From Paraburkholderia phenoliruptrix (GTDB taxonomy: Bacteria > Pseudomonadota > Gammaproteobacteria > Burkholderiales > Burkholderiaceae), in contig NZ_JAEUAV010000023.1 of NCBI RefSeq assembly GCF_019511605.1, positions 53,129 through 117,128 of the forward strand: a DNA stretch of 64,000 bases, read 5' to 3'. Shown piece by piece: positions 26,480-35,219 of the stretch; position 1 is the first letter of the stretch; every line of letters starts with the position of its first letter. Under the pieces are notes generated by a model. That model had not been told where the DNA came from, ran no database searches, and worked only from the letters and a program-made list of their open reading frames with translations. The position numbers and the translations under genes are program-made.

Positions 26480-26533
26480 TTGGGTTCCTGCGGTTGCGTG
26501 CGCGATGGGAAGTTCCATGCGCCTGATTGGGCT

Positions 26534-26567
26534 GCCTGGTACGTCGACATGCCTGGTACATCGACAC
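26534..26567. repeat. Tandem 17-bp repeat upstream of the flavoprotein gene
   Basis: TGCCTGGTACGTCGACA at 26534-26550 is followed directly by TGCCTGGTACATCGACA at 26551-26567, 16 of 17 bases identical. The pair lies 55-88 bases before the flavoprotein ATG at 26479, where a promoter or operator would be expected. It could be a recent slippage duplication or a double regulator site. Confidence 0.7.
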
Positions 26568-26621
26568 AGCGCGCGGTCAGCCCAAACGAGCGGCACGACA
26601 CGCACTGCAAGGCGGTATGCG

Positions 26622-27095
26622 TTATGCGGCGGCTCTTTCGAGCCGGGTAGAAGCGAACCTTGCAATCACGTCCGACGCGAGAATCATGCGACGCCAGTTC
26701 GCCGGGACGAACGTCATGCTGCGGCGAGGGCTGAACACATCGTCGCCTGGCCGGATGGGGCGACCGGAGAGAGCACAAAAACCGTCTTCGCGCGCCAGAC
26801 CCAAACGCCAGATCTGTTCTGCGTAATGCCCCGTTTGCGAATCGCTCCAATAGATACTCAGCGTATTGGCGGACAGCACTTCTTGCACGACGATTCGGGC
26901 TGGCGGCGGGGTCCATTCGGCCCAGTGATCTGCGCGCTGAGCCGGAAGTCTTGCCCGGCGCATCTGCTTTTTAGCCGTGCGCTCTAATGGCAAAGTGGAA
27001 AGCAACGGTGCTGGGCGAAGCAACATTATCAAGGCCCGTTCGATGATCTCGTCGTCGTTCGGCGGTGACACGGTTGTAGACGATGGCATTTTCAT
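26622..27095 (-). CDS. DUF3331 domain-containing protein
   Basis: A 157-residue protein of a small family found mainly in Burkholderiales. Recognisable blocks are SIYWSDSQTGHYAEQIWRLG, GFCALSGRPIRPGDDVF and VPANWRRMI. The frame opens upstream to 27221; I use the ATG at 27095 (MKMPSS), though no clear Shine-Dalgarno site supports it. Function unknown. It lies between the flavoprotein and the divergent AraC-type regulator. Confidence 0.72.
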   Translation of the reverse strand: MKMPSSTTVSPPNDDEIIERALIMLLRPAPLLSTLPLERTAKKQMRRARLPAQRADHWAEWTPPPARIVVQEVLSANTLSIYWSDSQTGHYAEQIWRLGLAREDGFCALSGRPIRPGDDVFSPRRSMTFVPANWRRMILASDVIARFASTRLERAAA

Positions 27096-27307
27096 AGGAC
27101 GAAGACTGCGATGATTGACAACGCGTTGTGTTCTTTCTCGATCTATGGGACGAATCGACGAAAGGTCATGCCATGCTGGTTCGCAATGCTTGTCATCTGG
27201 ACAGACACGGACTTGGCTCAAGCAATATCCGCTTCAATTATCGACGTAGCCCCACCGGTGCTTATCATCCATGCCGCACACAGTTTTTTACAACGACATT
27301 TATACTC

Positions 27308-28309
27308 ATGTTTTCGGACACGACGGCTCGCGCATCAATGCATCGAATTGGCTACTTTTTGACAGACGACTTCCAGGTCATGGCCATTGGGACCCAGACA
27401 GTATTTGAAATCGCCAATATCGTTGCGCGTGAGCCTATTTATCATGTGACGAATTACTCGCTCCAGGGCGGAGAAATCCGCTCGTCGCTCGGCGTCTCGG
27501 TTATTACCAGGCCGGCCGATTCGAATGCGACGGCAGACACCTGGATGGTCAGCGGCGTAGCCAATCCAACCGGCCGCACCACGAATGCGGAAGCACTCCG
27601 ATTCATCAGCGAGGCGGCTACGCGCTCACGGCGCACCGCGGGCCTCTGTACGGGCGCGTTCGTTCTCGCTGAAGCGGGGCTTCTAAATGGTAAACGCGCG
27701 ACCACGCACTGGGCGTTCGCAGAGGCTTTGCAGGCTCGCTGGCCGCTCATTCAGGTCGAAGCCGACCGCATCTTTATTGTCGACGGCGCGATATGGACGT
27801 CAGCGGGTTTGACGGCGGCGATGGACCTGGCGCTTGGCCTCGTGGAAAAGGATCTCGGTGCGGACTTCGCGATCAGGGTGGCACGTGCGATGGTCATGCC
27901 TCACCGGCGCTCGGGCGGACAGTCGCAGCACTCTGAAATGCTGGCGCTCGCGCCGAAGTCGGATCGGATTCAGAAGGCGCTAGAACATGCACGCCTCAAT
28001 TTGTCCAAACCCTTGCGCGTAGACGATCTGGCGAAGGCGGCGCATCTTAGCAGCCGTCAATTCACGCGCATTTTTCTTTCCGAAACCGGCATATCCCCCG
28101 CGAAGGCAATCGAGCGTCTGCGTCTGGAAGAGGCGAGAAATCTGATTGAACGGGGCCGTCATTCGCTTGAAACGATTGCCCGCGAAACAGGGTTTCGTGA
28201 CAGACGTCATCTGCGGGAAGTGTTCACGCGAGCCTACCAGATGACTCCGCAGTCGTTGAGGAGAGAGTCGCGCAATGTCACTGGTGACGATCACCGGATC
28301 GACGAATAA
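27308..28309 (+). CDS. GlxA-type AraC-family regulator with DJ-1/PfpI domain
   Basis: About 333 residues from the ATG at 27308; the frame extends to 27128. Residues ~10-190 form a DJ-1/PfpI-like domain with GLCTGAFVLAEAGLLNGKRATTHW, the nucleophile-elbow Cys and His of the family. The C-terminal ~100 residues carry two AraC helix-turn-helix motifs (VDDLAKAAHLSSRQFTRIF and ETGFRDRRHLREVF). It is followed after 156 bases by two SDR genes and probably controls them. Confidence 0.9.
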   Translation: MFSDTTARASMHRIGYFLTDDFQVMAIGTQTVFEIANIVAREPIYHVTNYSLQGGEIRSSLGVSVITRPADSNATADTWMVSGVANPTGRTTNAEALRFISEAATRSRRTAGLCTGAFVLAEAGLLNGKRATTHWAFAEALQARWPLIQVEADRIFIVDGAIWTSAGLTAAMDLALGLVEKDLGADFAIRVARAMVMPHRRSGGQSQHSEMLALAPKSDRIQKALEHARLNLSKPLRVDDLAKAAHLSSRQFTRIFLSETGISPAKAIERLRLEEARNLIERGRHSLETIARETGFRDRRHLREVFTRAYQMTPQSLRRESRNVTGDDHRIDE

Positions 28310-28386
28310 TGAAATGACGGCTTTCGTGCCGCTCGAAATTCGATGCGCCGCCAGTCGGCCATCCGTATCTGGAATGTCCTGAAACA

Positions 28387-28401
28387 TGACCGTTAACGTC
28401 A
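28387..28401. promoter_or_regulatory. Imperfect palindrome before the SDR pair, candidate operator
   Basis: TGACCGTTAACGTCA lies 65 bases before the first SDR start, between it and the AraC-type regulator. TGAC/GTCA arms flank a GTTAAC core. A further TGAC-like half (AGTGACC) follows at about 28409-28415. Regulator binding is inference. Confidence 0.35.
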
Positions 28402-28465
28402 TTTGAGTTAGTGACCTTCGGCACCACAATTCACTCCGACACAATTGTCTTCAACACGGAGCGAC

Positions 28466-29269
28466 ATGATGGCGCAAGGACATGCAGGCACGGCAGTGAT
28501 TACGGGCGCATCCTCCGGCATGGGTGCAATCTATGCCGAGCGCCTCGCGCGACGCGGTTATGAACTCATACTCGTTGCCCGCAACCGTGAGCGCCTCGCC
28601 GCGCTAGCGAGCCGTATCACGACGCAAACCCAACGCAGCGTTGAAATTCTCGATGCTGACCTCGGGACTCAAGCTGGCCTGTCAGTCGTCGAAGCAAAGC
28701 TGAAACAGGACGCGACGATCACGCTGCTGGTCAATAACGCGGGGGTCGGTACGCACACGCCTCTCGTGGACAGTGACGTCGATGCAATGTCGCGCATGGT
28801 CGATCTCAACGTGACGAGCGTGATGCGTCTTACCTACGCCGCCGTGCCCGGCTTTCTGTCGCGCGGCAAAGGCGCCGTCATCAATATTTCGTCGGTCGTC
28901 GCGATTGCGCCGGAAGCGCTCAATGGTGTCTACGGTGCAAGCAAGGCCTTTGTGCTCGCTTTCAGCCAGTCCCTTCAGCACGAGCTTGCCGGCAAAGGAA
29001 TCCGGATCCAGGCCGTGTTGCCGGGCGCGACGGCTACCGATTTCTGGCAAACGGGAGGGCTGCCGCTCGAAAACCTGGACAAGTCGATCGTGATGTCCGC
29101 GGAAGACATGGTCGATGCGGCGCTGGTCGGGTTCGAGCGGGGCGAACTCGTGACGATTCCTTCGCTGCACGACGTCGCCAAATGGGAAGCATACGAAAAC
29201 GCGAGGCGTGCAATGTCGCCTCTGTTGTCGACCAACGTTCCGGCACCGCGCTACACGACCATTCATTGA
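28466..29269 (+). CDS. SDR-family oxidoreductase
   Basis: A 267-residue classical short-chain dehydrogenase of the DltE/YqjQ type: TGASSGMGA cofactor loop, ARNRERL after beta-2 (NADP-like), NNAGVG, Ser in NISSVVA, YGASK catalytic pair and LPGATATDFW. The ATG at 28466 has GGAG 4-8 bases upstream; the TTG at 28445 is not needed. A second SDR gene follows 43 bases later. Both probably detoxify or reduce carbonyl compounds under the GlxA-type regulator; the substrate is unknown. Confidence 0.9.
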   Translation: MMAQGHAGTAVITGASSGMGAIYAERLARRGYELILVARNRERLAALASRITTQTQRSVEILDADLGTQAGLSVVEAKLKQDATITLLVNNAGVGTHTPLVDSDVDAMSRMVDLNVTSVMRLTYAAVPGFLSRGKGAVINISSVVAIAPEALNGVYGASKAFVLAFSQSLQHELAGKGIRIQAVLPGATATDFWQTGGLPLENLDKSIVMSAEDMVDAALVGFERGELVTIPSLHDVAKWEAYENARRAMSPLLSTNVPAPRYTTIH

Positions 29270-29312
29270 AATCGGCTGCAGGTACACATCTAATTCTAAG
29301 GAAGCGGTGATC

Positions 29313-30074
29313 ATGAAACTCTCAGGCAACACGATATTTATTACGGGCGGCACATCTGGTATCGGACGTGCGCTGGCCGAAGCGTTCCATCAACGCGGCA
29401 ACAAGGTGATCATCGCCGGGCGGCGCAAAGCGCTGCTCGACGAGGTTGCAAAGGCGAACCCGGGCATCGATGTGATTGAACTCGACATTGCGGACGGCGC
29501 GCAGATTCAACAGGTGGCGCGGGAATTGATCGGGCGCTATCCCACGCTGAACGTCCTGATCAACAACGCGGGCATCATGCCGTTCGACAACGCGGGCAGC
29601 GCGCTCGACGATGCGCGGGCGGTGCATCTGATCAATACAAACCTGCTCGGTCCGGTGCGTATGAGTGCGGCGCTTGTCGAACATCTGAAGCAGCAGCCGG
29701 AGTCGACCATCATCAACAACAGTTCCGTGCTCGCCTATGTACCGCTCGCTGCCACTGCGCTGTATTCCGCAACCAAGGCAGCCATTCATTCGTACACCAT
29801 GTCGCAGCGATTCATGCTGCGCGACACCAGCGTGCGCGTGCTCGAAATCGCGCCGCCATGGGTCGACACGGATCTCGTCCACAGGAGCGGCGATCCGCGT
29901 GCAATGCCGCTCGACGCGTTCATCGCCGAGACCATGGACAAGCTCGCTACCGCGACGCACGAAGTGTTGGTTAGCGCTGCGAAGCCGCTGCGAGACAACG
30001 TTGGACCGGGCGAGTACGCGTTCTTCGACCAGTTCAACTTCTCGTTGAAAGACAACCCTATTCCAGTAGCCTGA
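29313..30074 (+). CDS. SDR-family oxidoreductase (DltE-like)
   Basis: A 253-residue SDR: TGGTSGIGRALAEAF cofactor loop, AGRRKALL after beta-2 (NADP-like), NNAGIM, Ser in NNSSVLA, YSATK catalytic pair, and EIAPPWVDTDL. AAGGAAG precedes the ATG at 29313; the frame opens upstream at 29208. It is the last gene before a strong terminator at 30104. Confidence 0.9.
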   Translation: MKLSGNTIFITGGTSGIGRALAEAFHQRGNKVIIAGRRKALLDEVAKANPGIDVIELDIADGAQIQQVARELIGRYPTLNVLINNAGIMPFDNAGSALDDARAVHLINTNLLGPVRMSAALVEHLKQQPESTIINNSSVLAYVPLAATALYSATKAAIHSYTMSQRFMLRDTSVRVLEIAPPWVDTDLVHRSGDPRAMPLDAFIAETMDKLATATHEVLVSAAKPLRDNVGPGEYAFFDQFNFSLKDNPIPVA

Positions 30075-30103
30075 TGTACCGCAACTGCAACCGCGATCAC
30101 GAT

Positions 30104-30130
30104 AAAGCGGCGCCCGGCGCCGCTTTCTTT
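30104..30130 (+). terminator. Rho-independent terminator after the SDR pair
   Basis: AAAGCGGCGC and GCGCCGCTTT form a perfect 10-bp stem around CCG, followed by CTTT. It lies 30 bases after the second SDR stop and separates it from the convergent MFS gene. The A and T flanks could let it work in both directions. Confidence 0.85.
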
Positions 30131-30256
30131 CCGCTGCCAGTCTGATTATTTCGCCGGCTTCGGTTCAGACATTTGCGCTAAAAAAACGGAAGGCAACGGC
30201 GCTGACAAGATCGCTTTACTCCACGACAGCCGCGGGCTACTCATCGCACGAGAGCG

Positions 30257-31795
30257 TCATGCACTTACGCGATGGCGGGCGTCCGCATCGGCTCGCGCAT
30301 CGCGATAGTCTTCTGCGTCAATGTCATAGCCCGACGGCTCCCAACGGATTGCGAGCAGTACCAGCAGGGAACTCAGCGGTGCAATGGCGATGACCCAGAA
30401 CACTTTCGTACCGAGCGCGGCTGCGAGCACGGGGAACAGGAACAGTGAAATGGTCGATGCGGTACGCACGAGCGTCTGGTTGAAGCCTACGCCGATGCCG
30501 CGCAACGACGTTGGATAACTGAGCGATGCATAGGTCATCGAATGAGAGCCGGGTCCGAAGCCCTGGCCGAACAGATAGCCGCCCAGCAGCAGAATGGCGA
30601 CGATCACGAGCCCGCCGCCGCTCGGCTTGCCGATGAGCGCCAGTCCGATCAGCGAGACGAATTGCAGCGAATGCCCGAGTACCGTCATCTTCCACGCGCC
30701 GGCCGTGGGCGCGGTGCGCACGCCGATCAAGCCGCCAACGAAAGCGAACAACAGGTTCAGTGCTAGCGAGGCGACGATCGTCGTGAGCGGACCCTGCGCG
30801 AAGAAGCTCGTAATGATGACGGGCAAGCCGAAGATGATCGCGTTGTACCCGAACGACGACGCACTGCCGATCACGGCAGCAAGTATCGTGCGTTTGCGGT
30901 ACGTGGCGTTGAACAGCACGCCATAGTTTCGCCATGAGGCGCGGCGCGGCTGCGCGACGGGCGCCGAGGTCCGCTCGACGGTGGCATCGACGCCATAAGA
31001 GCGCTTCAGGATGCGCGCCGCGCCTTCGAGGTCTCCCTGGTTGGCTGCCCAGACGGGCGATTCGCTGATATAGCGGCTACGCACGAGGATGATGGCGATG
31101 GCGGGCACCGCGCCGAACGCGAGCGTGAGCCGCCACAACCAGCCAAGCTGATGCTGGGGCAGGATCGCGTAAAGGCCGAGAATCAGCAGATAGCAGGTGC
31201 TGGTCGCCGCATACCATGCAGGGCACCACGCGGCCACACTCGCCGCCTTGTTGCCTTTGCCCGCTACGCGCGAGAACTCGGCAAGAAACGCCATCGCCAC
31301 GGGCAGATCGAGTCCGACGCCGAAGCCCATCAGAAATCGGGCAGTGCCAAGCACCCACGCATTCGGCGCAAGCCCTGCAGCGATTGCGGCGATCACGAAG
31401 AACAGCATGTCCGCCATGAACACACGATACCGGCCGATCCGGTCGGTCAGATAGCCGCCGAACAGCGCGCCGAGGATTGCGCCGAAGGTGATCGCCGATG
31501 AAACGAAACCTACCTGTACGGGCGTCAAGGCAAACTGTTTGGCAATGTCCTTGATGCCGTACGCGAGTGAGGTCAGATCGTAGGCGTCGAGAAAGACGCC
31601 GCCAAGCGCGATCGCGATCACGATGCGGGCATTGCTGCCTTTCGCTGCACCCGCGTTGACGATGCGCGACACGTCTTGCGCCGAACGAATGACGGTGGGA
31701 GCCGGCGACTGTTGTGAGGAGTCGTCTACGATAGCGGACGCAATAGCGATAGTGGACATGGTGACGGTCGAACCGGAAGCCGAAGATCCATGCAT
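30257..31795 (-). CDS. MFS transporter (sugar/acid symporter type)
   Basis: A 512-residue MFS carrier with 12 helices and a ~60-residue cytoplasmic N-terminus. GGVFLDAYDLTSLAYG in helix 1 and GGYLTDRIGRYRVFMAD after helix 2 are typical of the metabolite:H+ symporter group. An internal ATG at 31759 (MSTIAIAS) is a possible start; neither has a clear ribosome site. It is downstream of, and in the same direction as, a sulfonate-binding-protein gene, 184 bases away, so co-transcription is possible but not obvious. Confidence 0.88.
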   Translation of the reverse strand: MHGSSASGSTVTMSTIAIASAIVDDSSQQSPAPTVIRSAQDVSRIVNAGAAKGSNARIVIAIALGGVFLDAYDLTSLAYGIKDIAKQFALTPVQVGFVSSAITFGAILGALFGGYLTDRIGRYRVFMADMLFFVIAAIAAGLAPNAWVLGTARFLMGFGVGLDLPVAMAFLAEFSRVAGKGNKAASVAAWCPAWYAATSTCYLLILGLYAILPQHQLGWLWRLTLAFGAVPAIAIILVRSRYISESPVWAANQGDLEGAARILKRSYGVDATVERTSAPVAQPRRASWRNYGVLFNATYRKRTILAAVIGSASSFGYNAIIFGLPVIITSFFAQGPLTTIVASLALNLLFAFVGGLIGVRTAPTAGAWKMTVLGHSLQFVSLIGLALIGKPSGGGLVIVAILLLGGYLFGQGFGPGSHSMTYASLSYPTSLRGIGVGFNQTLVRTASTISLFLFPVLAAALGTKVFWVIAIAPLSSLLVLLAIRWEPSGYDIDAEDYRDARADADARHRVSA

Positions 31796-31979
31796 GCTAG
31801 CGGCGGCATTCGCGTCTGTTAAACGACGAATACGTATATGCTAATTGCGGCGTTTCCCTTTCAATCGACAGAGGCTTCTCATGAACGGCGGACTGCGCCC
31901 GGCGAGCGCGCCCCAGGTCAACAGTCGTCGGGCACTTTAGCGACCCGGCAATCAGCCATAGGTCGGACGTGGTATGTAC

Positions 31980-32999
31980 TCAACTCTTCCAGCGCGCATC
32001 CGCAAGGCTCAGTTTGCCAGGAATCAGCTTGAGCGCACTGAACGCATCGGCAATCTGCTGCTGATAAGCCAGGGTCGCCTCGGTGATCGGTTGAACGCCG
32101 TAGCCGGTGCGCTTGAGAGCGACTTCGAGTATCGACTGATCCAGTCCCACGAGCGGCGACAATAGCGCCGCCACTTGCGCGACGTTCTCGCGCGCCCAGG
32201 CGTCCACGTCGTTGACTTCGTCGAGGAGCGCGTGCAGCGCCTGCGGTTGCGCCGACGCGAACTTGCGGGCCGCGACGTAGTACTGAATGTTGCGCACGAG
32301 GCCGTCGCCGTTGGCAAGCGTGCGTGCGTTAGTCTGACGTTCAATCGCGGCGAGGTAGGGGTCCCAGATCACCCAGGCATCGACGCTGCCTTGCACGAAG
32401 GCGGCGCGTGCATCGGCAGGCGTCAGATAGACGGGATGGATGTCCGTATATGCCAACCCGGCCTGCTGCAGCGCTTTCACCAGCAGGAAATGAACATTCG
32501 AACCCTTGTTGAGCGCCACCTTCTTGCCACGCAGTTGTGCGACGGTGCGAATCGGCGAGTCCTGTGCGACGACGATTGCTTCGCCGCGCGGCGCCGGCGG
32601 TTCGTTGCCGATGTAGACGAAATCGACGCCACCCGCCTGCGCAAAGATCGGCGGCGTTTCGCCGACGCTGCCCACATCGACGGCGCCTGCGTTCAAGCCT
32701 TCGAGCAATTGCGGGCCAGCGGGAAATTCCAGCCATTGCACGCTGACGCCCTGGCTTGCGAGCCGCTTTTCGAGCGTGCCGCGCGCCTTGAGCACGACAA
32801 AGTTCCCGTATTTCTGAAAGCCGATCCTCAGCCGGTTGTTCGTGCCTTGTGCGCGAGCCGCGCTTGTCGCGAATGGCGCAAGCGGCGTGAGCAGCTCGCC
32901 AAGCGCAGCGCCCGCCACGCCGACGCCGACGCGCCGCAGCAGTTGACGCCGGTCGGGATCGGTAGGAGAAGGGGCGATTGATTCGTCGCGTTTGTTCAT
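31980..32999 (-). CDS. ssuA: Aliphatic sulfonate ABC transporter substrate-binding protein (SsuA-like)
   Basis: A 339-residue periplasmic binding protein. The N-terminus has a Tat-like RRQLLRRVGVGVAGAALGELL and a cleavage site near ARAQG. The mature part has LRIGFQKYGNFVVLKARGTLEKRL, the GSVGETPPIFAQAGG loop, KGSNVHFLLVKAL and WVIWDPYLAAIERQT, all typical of SsuA and related sulfonate/taurine-binding proteins. No SsuB or SsuC is adjacent; the next gene downstream is an MFS carrier. It is divergent from the hydroxyacid oxidase gene. Confidence 0.85.
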   Translation of the reverse strand: MNKRDESIAPSPTDPDRRQLLRRVGVGVAGAALGELLTPLAPFATSAARAQGTNNRLRIGFQKYGNFVVLKARGTLEKRLASQGVSVQWLEFPAGPQLLEGLNAGAVDVGSVGETPPIFAQAGGVDFVYIGNEPPAPRGEAIVVAQDSPIRTVAQLRGKKVALNKGSNVHFLLVKALQQAGLAYTDIHPVYLTPADARAAFVQGSVDAWVIWDPYLAAIERQTNARTLANGDGLVRNIQYYVAARKFASAQPQALHALLDEVNDVDAWARENVAQVAALLSPLVGLDQSILEVALKRTGYGVQPITEATLAYQQQIADAFSALKLIPGKLSLADARWKS

Positions 33000-33123
33000 C
33001 GGCTTTGCGTGTCGGTAATGGAGAACAGACTGTTGACGTTAAGTCGCGGGGCGCATGAATTCAAACAACGTTTGCGCATATCGAAAGCAGGGAAACGGCT
33101 TTGATGGTGGCTACGAGTCATTG

Positions 33124-33142
33124 CGCCATTTTCATAATGGCG
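33124..33142. promoter_or_regulatory. Inverted repeat CGCCATT-N5-AATGGCG, candidate IclR operator
   Basis: A perfect 7-bp inverted repeat with a 5-base spacer lies 109 bases before the hydroxyacid oxidase ATG, in the divergent region shared with the sulfonate-binding-protein gene. TTATGAT directly after it could be a -10 element, so a bound regulator would cover the promoter. The IclR protein encoded at 34480-35208 is the natural candidate. Confidence 0.5.
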
Positions 33143-33250
33143 TTATGATTTTCGAAAGGCCACGGCGCGATTACATGACACGCCGTCGCGGTCCACGAAT
33201 GCGCACAGGTGTCCTGCCTCTGACGGCATGCGAGCATCGGAGAGGGGGCA

Positions 33251-34483
33251 ATGAAAGCGGAACAGATCAAGCATTCTCCGGCGCAGCCGGTTCCCAATGC
33301 GCTGCGGCGATACTTGTCGCTCGATGACTTCGAGATCGCCGCGCGGCGGCATCTTCCGCGTCCGATCTTCGGGTACATTTCGGGCGCTGCCGAGCGCAAT
33401 GCATCGCTGGACGACAACCAGCGGGCCTACTCGGAGTATCGTTTCGTGACGCGTGTGCTTCGAGACGTGTCGCGCCGCACGCAGGCGACCACGCTGCTCG
33501 GCAAGACTTATCGCGCGCCTTTCGGCATCGCGCCGATGGGAATTTCCGCCTTGTCCGCTTATCGGGGCGATCTCGTGCAAGCACAGGCCGCTCGAGAAGC
33601 CGCAATCCCCATGATCATGAGCGGCTCGTCGCTCATTCCGCTCGAAACAGTGGCGAGAGAGGCACCAGACACGTGGTTCCAGGCCTATCTGCCCGGTGAA
33701 CCCGAGAAGATTCGTGCGCTGATCGAACGCGTCGAACGCGCAGGCTACGACACACTCGTCGTGACGGTGGATACGGCCGTGCTGGCCAATCGCGAGAACA
33801 ACATTCGAACGGGTTTTTCCACTCCGCTGAAGCCGAGCATCAGGCTCGCGTGGGATGGCGTCACGCGTCCTCGCTGGTTGGTGGGGACCGCGCTCAGAAC
33901 ACTGGTCAAGCACGGCATGCCGCATTTCGAGAACTCCTATGCGACCCGAGGCGCGCCGATATTTTCGGGCCGTGTGGTGCGGGATTTCGGCGCGAAGGAT
34001 CATCTGAACTGGACGCACGTGCGTCAGATCCGGTCGCAGTGGAAGGGAAAGCTCGTCGTGAAGGGCATTATGGCGGTCGAGGATGCGCTCGCCGCGCGCG
34101 ACCACGGCGTCGACGGAATCATTGTCTCGAACCACGGTGGGCGTCAGTTGGACGGTACGGCCGCTCCGCTTCGTGTGCTGCCGCGAATTGCCGATGCAGT
34201 CGGGCGCGACATGGCCGTGATGATTGACGGCGGCATCCGTCGGGGCACCGATGTATTGAAGGCGCTTGCGCTCGGCGCCGACTTCGTTTTCGTCGGTCGC
34301 CCGTTCAACTATGCCGCTTCGGTGGCCGGCAAGGCGGGGGTCGCGCACGCTATCGGCATCCTGCACGCGGAGGTGCAGCGCAATCTCGGCTTGCTGGGGC
34401 TCAACAGCATCGACGAATTGACTCCGGACGTGCTCATCAGGTTGCCCGAGGGCGCGGCTGCAAGCGGGAGCGCCAGTCAATGA
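33251..34483 (+). CDS. FMN-dependent alpha-hydroxyacid oxidase/dehydrogenase (LldD family)
   Basis: A 410-residue TIM-barrel flavoenzyme: FGYISGAAERNASLDDNQ near the N-terminus, APFGIAPMGISAL, SGSSLIPLE, VKGIMAVEDALAARDHGVDGIIVSNHGGRQLDG with the catalytic His and Arg, and IDGGIRRGTDVLKALALGADFVFVGRPF for FMN phosphate binding. The family oxidises L-lactate, glycolate, mandelate or similar acids. GAGGGGGC precedes the ATG. An IclR regulator gene overlaps its 3' end by 4 bases, unlike classic lldPRD loci, so the substrate may not be lactate. Confidence 0.9.
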   Translation: MKAEQIKHSPAQPVPNALRRYLSLDDFEIAARRHLPRPIFGYISGAAERNASLDDNQRAYSEYRFVTRVLRDVSRRTQATTLLGKTYRAPFGIAPMGISALSAYRGDLVQAQAAREAAIPMIMSGSSLIPLETVAREAPDTWFQAYLPGEPEKIRALIERVERAGYDTLVVTVDTAVLANRENNIRTGFSTPLKPSIRLAWDGVTRPRWLVGTALRTLVKHGMPHFENSYATRGAPIFSGRVVRDFGAKDHLNWTHVRQIRSQWKGKLVVKGIMAVEDALAARDHGVDGIIVSNHGGRQLDGTAAPLRVLPRIADAVGRDMAVMIDGGIRRGTDVLKALALGADFVFVGRPFNYAASVAGKAGVAHAIGILHAEVQRNLGLLGLNSIDELTPDVLIRLPEGAAASGSASQ

Positions 34484-35208
34484 AGCCGGCAGACAAGGAA
34501 GCAGAACCGGTCGACCGTTCCGTCGCCGCAGTGGACAGAACGCTCGCGCTGCTGGAGGCGTTTCTGGGCAAGCCGGGCGGACGTTCGCTGTCTGAGCTGG
34601 AAGAGCGAACCGGCCTCTTCAAGAGCGTGATCCTCAGGTACATGCTTTCATTCGAAGCGCGCGGCTTCGTCCACAAGGAGCCGGGCGGCGCATACCGGCT
34701 GGGCGTCAAGGCCGCGCAGCTCGGCCGCGCATTCGAAAGCAGCGTGGAACTCGTGTCGACGTTGCGGCCGTTCGTTGAACGGCTCAGCGAGCGAACCGGC
34801 AGCAGCGCCTCCGTCTACGTGCGCGACGACGATTGTCGCGTCTGTCTGCTGCGTGCGGAACCGGAGCGCGATGTGCGCGTCTCGATCCGCGCCGGCACAC
34901 GCCGTCCGATGGACAAATCGGCGTCGAGTCTTGCGTTCAGGCGCTTCGAGCGCGAGACCGTGCAGGCATTCGAGGCAGCGGGCGTCGCGGGCGTCGCTTC
35001 GTCGGCGGGTGTCGGCGATCCGCTGCTTGCCTCGATGGCGGCGCCGCTTTTCGGCATCGACGATGCATTTGTCGGCGTGCTGACGCTCTCGGGCGTCATC
35101 GGCCACTTCAACGTCGACGATAAACGCGTGCGCTCGCTCCTGTTCGAGGAAGCGCTCGCCGCCAGCGCATTGCTCGGCGCTACGCTGACAGAGCACGGTG
35201 GCAATTGA
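34480..35208 (+). CDS. IclR-family transcriptional regulator
   Basis: A 242-residue regulator. Residues ~12-75 form the winged helix (SVAAVDRTLALLEAFL, LSELEERTGLFKSVILRYMLSFEARGFV). Residues ~85-235 are the GAF-like effector domain (SASVYVRDDDCRVCLLRAEPE, MAAPLFGIDDAFVGVLTLSG). The start overlaps the hydroxyacid oxidase stop (ATGA), so the two are translated together and the regulator probably controls that operon. Confidence 0.9.
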   Translation: MKPADKEAEPVDRSVAAVDRTLALLEAFLGKPGGRSLSELEERTGLFKSVILRYMLSFEARGFVHKEPGGAYRLGVKAAQLGRAFESSVELVSTLRPFVERLSERTGSSASVYVRDDDCRVCLLRAEPERDVRVSIRAGTRRPMDKSASSLAFRRFERETVQAFEAAGVAGVASSAGVGDPLLASMAAPLFGIDDAFVGVLTLSGVIGHFNVDDKRVRSLLFEEALAASALLGATLTEHGGN

Positions 35209-35219
35209 GGCGGGCGCGT

